The notes under the pieces are model-generated. The model had not been told where the DNA came from and made no database searches. It worked only from the letters and a program-made list of their open reading frames with translations. A DNA stretch of 64,000 bases from the NCBI RefSeq assembly GCF_033807715.1, contig NC_084587.1, positions 28,399,017-28,463,016 of the forward strand, written 5' to 3'. Made by a program: the position numbers and the translations under genes. Source of the DNA: Cololabis saira. Lineage: Eukaryota > Chordata > Actinopteri > Beloniformes > Belonidae. This document shows, piece after piece, positions 56,076 through 64,000 of the stretch (positions are counted from its first letter, which is position 1; each line of letters begins with the position of its first letter).

Positions 56076-58740
56076 AGATGGCCAGTCCTTCAGTCTGACG
56101 TGTACAAAATCAGAGGGATTCGTAAATGTGTTTTTTCATTCTAAAGCATTTGTATTAATTAGAGAATAAAGTAGGGAGAAAAGCCCATTTAAAAGGGAAT
56201 GTCATTTAGAACACACTCATTTCTCACCACAACACTATCGATGGCATGCAGTAGGATGTAAAAATGTCAATATAGCTGATTTTAGGAAGGGGGGCAGTAG
56301 GGACCCAGAACCATTTTTAATCACGTTAATGTCTCTTCCCATCTAACTTCTCCGGTGTTGTCTTCAAAGTTAGTATGCAAAACTTGATTCTGACTTCAGC
56401 TTGAGCTCTTGTTGAAAGTGGGTATTGAATGGATTTGAATGGATAGAAGACTCACAAGGATTAACTTCACTTTTTGCCTCCAATTATAGTGTGAACATTA
56501 TGGAAAGTGCAAACTTTTCATGTTTCGGTTTTAGAAGAAGAATCAAGGCTTAAAAGGAACTGGGTTATACCATGCAACTCTGATATCTGTTCAAATTGTA
56601 CGATTTTTGAAAAGTTTTCACGCACAACTTTGCTCAGAAACAGTTATAGTTCACATTTCCTGTGGTTCTCTTATATTAAGACTTTGTCAGGAGTGCTGTG
56701 AAAAAGGTTTTTCTTATTTTTTTTCTCTAAACAGCAATTAGTGATATGTGTAGCAACTTGATAGACAAAGAGTGCTGCACAGTAGCTCTCCACATCTCAA
56801 TAATGTCCACCCTGCAGCGCTGCAAGCTGTACTTGAGAAGTACTTTTCACACATGAATGCATCCAAAATTAAAACACTGACACTGTCAAAGGTAATTGTA
56901 TGAGATCAAGCCACATTTGTAAAATCACTTTTATAGAAATATGGCATTTGAGAGAAAAGATTGCAGGAGATATGCAAAAAGATGTTAACTGCTTGAAAAA
57001 AGGGTACAATTTAGCTGGTCTGCGACAGTACAAAAATCCTTTTTTTTTAGAAAATTCTGTGATGCAATCTGTGGCACATGTTGCTCAGCTCCAGAGTGTT
57101 TTAAATGTTTTGGAGAAAAAGAAAATGTGTTGGTGAGCAAAGCTAAATTCAGTCCCACTAAACAAAACATCACAGGCCTTTAGTTGACAACTTTGGAGAT
57201 AAACGTGAGGCAAAGCACTGATGAACAGTTAAAGAAAAGGCTGATGACACAGGAACGTGTAAATATACCGAATGTTAAGTGCATAGGATTTTTTTGTACT
57301 TAAACCTTCAGAGAGAAATCTTGGAGTTAACATCCCTCAGAAAGAAGAGAATGTTGACTCTGATTTCCCCTGACAGCTCTCTGTCCTGCTTGTCCCCAGG
57401 GTGTGTAAACTTGGGTGTGTGTGTCAGTGTGTACACGAGTTTCTGTGCCTGTCGGTGTCACAAGCTCTTCTGGTTGCCGTTTGGAACATATGTCATCTGT
57501 CTCCATGGTAACATGATTCATCACAACTCAGATTCACCTGAGGTCATGAATATTCCTAAATCAAAGATGAATGTCCCAATAATATCACAGACTCACAACA
57601 GTTCACAGATTAGTGGCTTCTGCAAAAATATTGGATGAATATTATTGAAGGATATTAACTAAGAAAGATGCTATGATAGGATGGTGCGAACAAGATCTGA
57701 GCAAGACTCGCCTACACTAGAGGATTAGCTATTCTTATATTACAGCTTAACCCAAATCACTCAGCTAATTAGATGTTTGTTCATCAGGTGAACATTCAAT
57801 TGTATATTTGGGTGATCCAAATTATTTACCAACTAGTGCACTCCTGTTGTGGATCCTTGGTTGACCTCAAATGTTGACCGCATTCGCTCAGTCTCATGTG
57901 GACTTCTGTGGTTGGGTTTTTGGAAACTCTTTTGCTACATCATACGACCCAGATTCTGCAGCCTCTATTAGTCAAAGAAAAAGGACCAAGTTTGAATCTC
58001 TTTTAGCATCTAGACACTGTATATCCTAAGTTTAGACTAACTGTAACTGCTCCCATGTTTTATGTATTAGTGCTACTGAGAATCAATTTAATCAGTTTCT
58101 CAGTTAAAGTGTTTATCATAATTGTTTGTCATTGTTAGTTATTTACCACTGATATTAAAATAACATTTTAATATCAGTAAGCTAAAAACTGATTAAAATA
58201 TAAATATGGATACATTTGCTGTTGATTGAATTAATTCTGGTAGGCAATTTTTTCCCAACATCCTACTGTGGAGTTCAGAAAAATGCCAAAATCTGCATTT
58301 AAATTGAAAGCCATTCATCTGCATATTTATGATTATTCATTTAATTTGCCTTCTGCCTCCACCACCCTCACCACCAACAAGTGGCTCCGCTATCCAGTAA
58401 AATTATTTGTCATTGATAAGGATACTTTTACGGAAGCAGCTATGTGCGGTTTTAGGTTTGATTGTGGAATAATGGGACTAGAGGCAAGTGGAGGTGAAAT
58501 GTTTGAACTGACAGTGTGTATAAGGAAAAATATGCTTTGAATTGATCAAATTCACTAAATTTTGTATCCCTGCAGTGGGGTGGATTGGATAGAGATCCAA
58601 TGGAACGAATGATAAAAAGAGATTGTGATAGAGCAGAAAAGTCTCTTCATTAGCAAGTGAGAGCAGAGACGGAGGTCAGCTGATCTGTGAACTGCATGTC
58701 ATCACTTCAAAATAAAACCATCTATCACACCTTGCGAGGC
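56076..58740. other. Intron or downstream sequence, nothing recognised
   Basis: AT-rich; overlapping short open frames (for example near 57279-57638) lack any recognisable similarity, and no splice-framed MAD1 C-terminal exon was seen. Confidence 0.4.
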
Positions 58741-58744
58741 AAAG

Positions 58745-59053
58745 CAAGGGATAGAAAGTGCATTTGTATAGCACATTTCATGTACAAGACAATTCAAGTG
58801 CTTTACAGAAAACATTTCAGAAAATTAATTAAAATGTAAAAGTTCAAATGCAGAATTAATGACATACAGACATGTAGTGCATTCTCGGAGATGCAGCCCT
58901 GATGCATTTTGGGAGTTTGGTCCATAGGTGAGGAGCATAAAAGCTGAAAGCTGCCTCATCGCGTTTGGTTCTAACTCTGGTTACAGAAAGTAGGCGTGAC
59001 CCTGACGACCTGAGGGTTCTGGTTGGTTCATAATGGACCAGGAGATCAGAGAT
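58745..59053 (-). pseudogene. LINE C-terminal and 3' UTR fragment, minus strand
   Basis: A minus-strand frame reads RTLRSSGSRLLSVTRVRTKR then DEAAFSFYAPHLWTKLPKCI, the conserved C terminus of CR1/L2-like fish LINE ORF2 (...R.K..GD.AFS..AP.LWN.LP). The 3' UTR follows, with the reverse of gtatagcacatttcatgtac. Confidence 0.85.
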
Positions 59054-59210
59054 GTACAGTGCCTTGCAAAAGTATTCACCCCTGGCTTTGTACGTATTTT
59101 GTTTCATTACAGCTTTTAGTTCAAGGTTTTTTCTTAATCTGAATTTTATGTGATGGCTCAGAACACAATAGTCTAAGTTGGTGAAGTGAAATGAGAAAAA
59201 TATATACATA

Positions 59211-59435
59211 TCGAGGGCCGAAGAACATAACCTCCTATCTGAAAATTTCACTTTTTTGGGAAAACACAAAAAACTGTGTTATGTAGAATGCTATTTTGTT
59301 TTAAGGATACCTATATGGGTGGAAATAACGTACAGACAGGCTGATTAGGTGCAGCCCACCCTGTGATGTCATCTAAAGTGAAAAACACCAGTCAGACAAT
59401 TTTGCAGATAGGAGGTTATGTTCTTCGGCCCTCGA
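59211..59435. mobile_element. 225-bp MITE with perfect 31-bp terminal inverted repeats, TA-flanked
   Basis: 59211-59241 (starting tcgagggccgaagaacataa) and 59405-59435 are exact reverse complements. TA lies on both sides (59209-59210, 59436-59437). It is inserted in the left arm of the Tc1-like element. The interior has no ORF. Confidence 0.95.
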
Positions 59436-59640
59436 TATGGCTATTTTTTTGGAAATAAAAAAACGAAAATTGCCATGTGCATGTGTATTGACCCCCTAAA
59501 GTCAATACTTTGTACATCCACCTTTTTTCAGCAATCACAGCTGCAAGTCGCTTTGGATAAGTCTCCACTAGAATTTTTGCCCATTCCCCCTTGCAAAACT
59601 GCTCCAACTCCTTCAAGTTGGATGGTTTGCGCTTATGAAA

Positions 59641-59950
59641 ACGAATGCTCAGAGGGGACCGAGCCTTCTCTGTTGCTGCCCCCAAGTTGTGGAACATTTT
59701 ACCTCTGCACATCAGACAGGCCTCCTCACTGTCTGCTTTTAAAACTGACCTCAAAACCCACTTTTACTCATTGGCTTTTAACCCAGTATGAGACCTCACT
59801 CTGTTTTTAGTGGTTTTATTTAATTTTATTTGTTTATTTAATTGTTTTTATTGTCTTTTGCTGTTGATTGTTTGTCCTCTTATGTACAGCACTTTGTTTC
59901 AGCTGTGGTTGTTTTAAAGCGCTTTATAAATAAAGTTGAGTTGAGTTGAA
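59641..59950 (+). pseudogene. LINE 3' end inserted in the Tc1-like element
   Basis: Frame-shifted coding remains (gaccgagccttctctgttgc, the GDRAFSVAAP region; then LLLKLTSKPTFTHW) are followed by a 3' UTR ending agcgctttataaataaagtt and a (gagtt)3 tail. Similar bases tatgaaaac and tatgaacag at the two sides suggest a short target duplication. Confidence 0.85.
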
Positions 59951-60272
59951 TATGAACAGCAATCTGTTAGTCTGACTACAGATTTTGTTTGGATTGAGGT
60001 CCAGGCTTTGACTAGGCCATTCCAACACATTTACATGTGTCCCCTGAAACCACTCAAGTGTTGCTTTAGCTGTGTGTTTGTCCTGCTGGAAGGTGAACTT
60101 CCCTCAAGTTTAAGTTTTTTATTTCTAAAAAATAGTTTTATATATATATTTTTCTCATTTCACTTCACCAACTTAGACTATTGTGTTGTGATCCATCACG
60201 TACAATTCAGATTAACAAAAACATTGAACTAAAGGCTGTAATGAAACAAAATGCGTAACAAGCAAGGCATTG

Positions 60273-60789
60273 TATTTTGGCCCGAGACCATTCAGAGATG
60301 TATAAACCAGCAGGAGATTTTTAGTCTTTGGCCCTACAAGTGCAGCAACAAAACCCAGTGCAGAGCACCATCCCTTTTCTCTTAGGATGATAAACCATGG
60401 TATAAAAATACTTCAAAGCTAAGAAGATTTCTTTTAATGTTAGAATACCAGATTCACTTTCCTCTGAAAAATTATTATTTTAAGGAGCTGGTGTCTGGGT
60501 CTCATGGTTTCCATTTTACTATTGGTAAAAACTTCTCTACGTATCTTGGGACTGATATCTGGGTTATGTCTTGCTTTTACTGTGTTTTGCTTTATAGCGC
60601 TAGATCATCATCAGAGCAAAGAATAGCCCAATACAGAGGTGATTAATATGCCCAAGAAAGTAATGATGGAAGTGAAATTGTCGTCAAAATGACTTAACCT
60701 CCAGACCTGTAGGGGGGCCTGCTTAGCTAAAAACTCCAAAAGTGCTTTTGTGTCACATGGATAAAGGACAAATGAAAGTCAAAGGTCAA
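60273..60789. other. Non-coding sequence, nothing recognised
   Basis: AT-rich sequence between mobile elements, no feature identified. Confidence 0.35.
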
Positions 60790-61160
60790 GGTCAAATCTA
60801 TTTATATAGCACATTTAAAAACAACAAAAGTTGACCAAAATGCTTTACAATAAAATAACAAAGACCATAATTTAAAAACAGGAAGATATAATAATTAAAC
60901 AAATAATTAATTAATTTATAACATTAAACAAACAATAACATCGAAATAGAGGTACAGTCAAATACCTGTCTTTGCATCATACTCAGAATTGAAAGCCAAA
61001 GAGAAGAACTACGCTTTTAACATTGACCTGAAAAGATAAGAGCCCGTGCCAATATGAAAAGGCAAGGAATCCCATAGTTTTCGGGCTCCCACTGCAAAGG
61101 CTCAGGAGGAGGACTGTAGCCTCAGTATATGAGCCGCTGCTTAACCCACTGCGCCACCGA
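60790..61160 (-). mobile_element. Possible LINE/SINE 3' end, minus strand
   Basis: The + strand text atttatatagcacatttaaa and gaccaaaatgctttacaata is the reverse of a typical fish retroposon 3' UTR. Decayed sequence extends to about 61160, where cccactgcgccaccgagcgg is the reverse of a tRNA-like SINE start. Confidence 0.5.
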
Positions 61161-61292
61161 GCGGCCCCCATTTGAAACTTTTAACAGTCAACGATAAAAT
61201 CTCGATCAATTCTGAATTGGATGGTGAGCCAATAGAGGGATGCCAAATAAAATGACATGGAATAGTAATTATCTGCTCATTAGGTCTGTCAC

Positions 61293-62119
61293 AGTGAACA
61301 ATCAATTACGTAAACCCAGTTAATTGAGCTATTTGCTATCGTGGTTGCATAATTATCATAGCAGTCACTCTGTTGTCTCCAACCAGATGGTTTTCTCCTG
61401 TTCTGGTAGTTGACTGCACACTCTTTACTACTAATTTCAATTCAAACAACAACATTGAAATAACACAACCCAGTTTAAATACAGTATGATAAATTAAGCA
61501 TGACTAAGCCAAATGATCTAGAAACAGGGTAATTTCATAAGGTGTCACCAATGTGCTAATCTAAAGGTTGGTGGTGTAATACTTTGCCTCTACAGCACTT
61601 CTTTGGGCACTGACACTGAACCTCATGTTTCCCAGTTTATCGGTGTGATAGGATGTGTATGACAGATAAAAACCAATGCGTTGATGAAAAGGGACCGGGT
61701 GCTTTGCGTTTATGTGGCTAAACTTGAACTGCTTCGGTGGTAAACAAATTCCTTTACACAAAGAACACATATCACTCTACCTTTATCAATGATACCATCA
61801 GGGTTTTTTTGAAATGTAAATTCCCCATTCACTGGACTGACAACTTTCACCTCCTCCGCCATTTTCACTTCTCTTCTCCGCTACTCTGTCCTGCATATTT
61901 TAGATGTTTCCCTGCACCAACACACCTGATTCTAATTAATGGTCCTCATTAGCTTGTCACCAAGGTCTGGACAGCTCTGTTGATGACACAGGTACTTGTA
62001 TCACGGTTTGCTGAAGCAGGGTAGCATCTAAAACATGCAGGACAGGGGCCCACGAGGACCAGGATTGAGAAACACTAATAAATCAATTGCAATTAACGGG
62101 CTAATTTAACACCCCTAAT
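61293..62119. mobile_element. Possible old hAT element with a nested MITE
   Basis: cattaggtctgtcacagtga at the left resembles the reverse of the right border, cattaggggtgttaaatt, as diverged hAT ends would. No flanking duplication is evident. Confidence 0.35.
61888..62077. mobile_element. Foldback-like MITE ('gtcctgcat.ttttagatg...')
   Basis: gtcctgcatattttagatgt at 61888 is repeated inverted as catctaaaacatgcaggac ending at 62043, and ggaccaggattgagaaacac follows as in the common fish family. The left outermost bases have degraded. Confidence 0.7.
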
Positions 62120-63199
62120 GTCAACATGTGTCCCTAATTTAGGAAAGAGAGTCTCTCAATGAAGTTGTTTATTGTACAACTATCTTTGTTACGTTAAAAA
62201 GCCAGCATTGTTTAGTCATTTCTCTGCTCTTTGTATTTGCATCCAAACACACACATCTTTAAATTTGTTTTGTTCTTTATCCGTGTTTTTTTGCCCACAG
62301 CCCTTTGCTGTTAGTGTACACCTTATTTCTTTGAACCTGTCTGCATTTGGAGAGTATCATGATTGTCATTCAGGCAGTATGCAGCTTTTTGATTGGATGA
62401 GGTCATTATAAAACCCCACCCTGCATCTCAAGTCAGGAGGCATTGATTTCCTTTAGTTGGATAGACGAATTAAAAGATGAATGGGATTACATAGCCCTTC
62501 TCTTCTGCATTGCTGGAGACCAACCTTAGATTTTCTGTGCAAATTCTTTATTTATTCATTTATTTTTTCATTCATTAAACAATCTTTCCACTGGTTTTCT
62601 GAAACCCAATGTTTCTTAATTTTTTTTTCGGTTTTTGTTTGACCTGTGATGTTGGTATTTTACCTTAATGTCACATTGCATGTTTCTGCAAGTTAGATTT
62701 AAGGCTCCGTGTTCTTGAAACACAGGCAGAGCCTTATTGTTTTTATAAAGGTCAAATATTGTTTAAACCTGTTTTTTAGAGAAGTGTGAACATGTAAATA
62801 AGCTTTGATTAAGGTCAGTATTTGAATAAAACTGATTTTACCGCAGTTTTATAAAAAATTGTTTTGAAGATTCAACTTGACAAGGAAGGAATGTGGAAAA
62901 TAAATATCTAGATGCACTTTTTGATGCTAAAGTTGCGCTGAGGTACTGAAGTATTTGTTTAGGAAATTTTTTTTTGTCTTGTGATTTAATTCTTAAAGCA
63001 ACTTTCTTTGTTAACAATATACAATTGGAAACATATTAATTGAATCTTAAAAAGCTTGGCGCTTGAAGCTTCTCTCATTCTCATTTTTTAACTTGATATC
63101 GAACACAAGTCACAGACAGAGCAGCACATATATCATCTCCTCCATGTTCTACATCTTTAGTGTTGTCTTCTTCGTTTAGATCACACAATCCAATACGTT
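62120..63199. other. Non-coding sequence, nothing recognised
   Basis: AT-rich; no element ends or coding similarity noted. Confidence 0.35.
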
Positions 63200-63320
63200 A
63201 CAGCAGCTTCGCTCCAACCCGCCCACTCCAGGTGCTGAATTGTTATGGAAAAGAAGCCAGGTTGAGTCGAGCCGAGCTGAGATAAGTAGAGCTGAGTAGG
63301 TACTAGTGGAAAAGTGCCAT
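63200..63320. mobile_element. Right part of a Harbinger-like MITE
   Basis: ggttgagtcgagccgagctg followed by agtaggtactagtggaaaag-tgcc is the typical end of a PIF/Harbinger-type fish MITE. The left end was not found with confidence. Confidence 0.45.
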
Positions 63321-63604
63321 AAGTCATTTTTAAGATTCAGAGTAAACTTTTTTTAAGACATTTTTTTTCCTTTTTTTTTTTTAACGCTGCTTTGCCTCAC
63401 TTCTGATAAGGGTTCCATACCAATTGCGATAGCAGAGGTGTAATTTGGTTACTGCTGAATTTAGCTTTCACTTTCATAATCAATGATTATTTTATAGAAC
63501 AGCAAGAAATTTAGTGGTCCCTTTTTCAGTGAAGGCAAGTGTTTGTAAAATCCAAAGTGCATCCTGTGTTTCAGGGAAGGAGGAGCAGGATTTGTTACAC
63601 TTAA

Positions 63605-63790
63605 ATACAGCATGGTGGTTTAGTGGATAGCACATTATTCCTATTCAACTCCAAGCAGGAGTCTTCCTGTTTCGAGTCGAGGCATGTTCTGCCCATGCTA
63701 GCTAGGGACTTTGCTGGGAACTCCTGCTTCCTCCCACAGCCAAAAAGTGTGCATGGTTATTTGTAAGTCACTTTGGTTAACAGCATGTGC
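63605..63790 (+). mobile_element. tRNA-derived SINE, diverged
   Basis: catggtggtttagtggatagcac has A-box form and gtttcgagtcg has B-box form at tRNA-like spacing. gggaactcctgcttcctccc and acagccaaaaagtgtgcatg continue the usual SINE body. Short and diverged. Confidence 0.65.
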
Positions 63791-64000
63791 TACATATAAT
63801 TTAATGTAATGTAAATACCTGGGAATTTTGACATCCCACAATAGAAATGGGATAGAAATGGGTTCCAGAGTGTTTCACGCAAACATTTTAAACTAGACAC
63901 AAGAGATTGGACTGTTTTTAAAAAACAAAACAAAAAAAAAGACACCTAGGTCCTCTATCTTTTGTCTACCTTTTAAAAAGTTTTTTTTTTTAATCTTATA

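Larger units (their letters stand above)
59057..60272. mobile_element. Tc1/mariner-type element flanked by TA, invaded twice
   Basis: The left end cagtgccttgcaaaagtatt and right end aagcaaggcattg are inverted, with subterminal inverted repeats reaching ~150 bases (tgatggctcagaacacaata versus its reverse near 60185). TA lies at 59055-59056 and 60273-60274. The interior (caatactttgtacatccacc, cacagctgcaagtcgctttg) is the familiar non-coding filling of this fish family. It is broken by a 225-bp MITE and a LINE 3' end. Confidence 0.88.

Noticed and set aside
57279..57638. 119-codon open frame considered as an unknown gene
   Set aside because: No splice context, domain or similarity; length expected by chance in 64 kb.

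Overview
This window reads as teleost fish nuclear DNA. It is AT-rich, has intron-split coding sequence with GT-AG splice sites, and is dense in repeats typical of ray-finned fish: hAT and Tc1/mariner MITEs, tRNA-derived SINEs, L2/CR1/Rex-like LINE pieces and long simple-sequence repeats. I see no prokaryotic genes, CRISPR array or rRNA.

One host gene dominates. It is the fish orthologue of MAD1L1 (spindle-assembly checkpoint protein MAD1), on the + strand. Sixteen coding exons can be placed, from the ATG at 2855 to 46761, all with GT-AG introns and matching phases. They give 673 codons against 718 residues in human MAD1. The RWD-type C-terminal end, about 50 residues, is not in the window, so the gene runs off the right edge. 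One extra exon-like block (49579-49623) lies in the last intron. A putative TATA-less promoter and 5' UTR exon with a TCTCGCGA box lies around 2010-2191, just after a 390-bp MITE.

Layout. 1-2827: upstream sequence, MITE, probable promoter, LINE 3' end. 2828-6812: coding exons 1-8. 6813-12682: exon 9 and an intron holding a three-level transposon nest. 12683-21275: exons 10-14, a LINE RT relic and a hAT-type MITE. 21276-38054: a 16.8-kb intron with a decayed LINE, a LINE carrying two uninterrupted ORFs (24459-29154), a dispersed 'gcaagcagcgatga' repeat and a young tRNA-SINE with a perfect 16-bp target duplication. 38055-38286: exon 15, encoding the MAD2-binding segment. 38287-46567: repeat-rich intron. 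46568-46761: exon 16. 46762-64000: the last intron or introns, with a hAT element keeping its 8-bp target duplication and a transposase C-terminal relic, a GC-rich MITE, LINE 3' ends and a Tc1-like element invaded by a smaller TA-flanked MITE and a LINE end.

The only host function visible is spindle checkpoint signalling. Everything else is mobile DNA in introns or flanks. I did not find a convincing new multi-gene system. The best leads are the apparently recent LINE, the nested transposons, the CA repeat sitting on a MAD1L1 splice donor, and the candidate extra exon.
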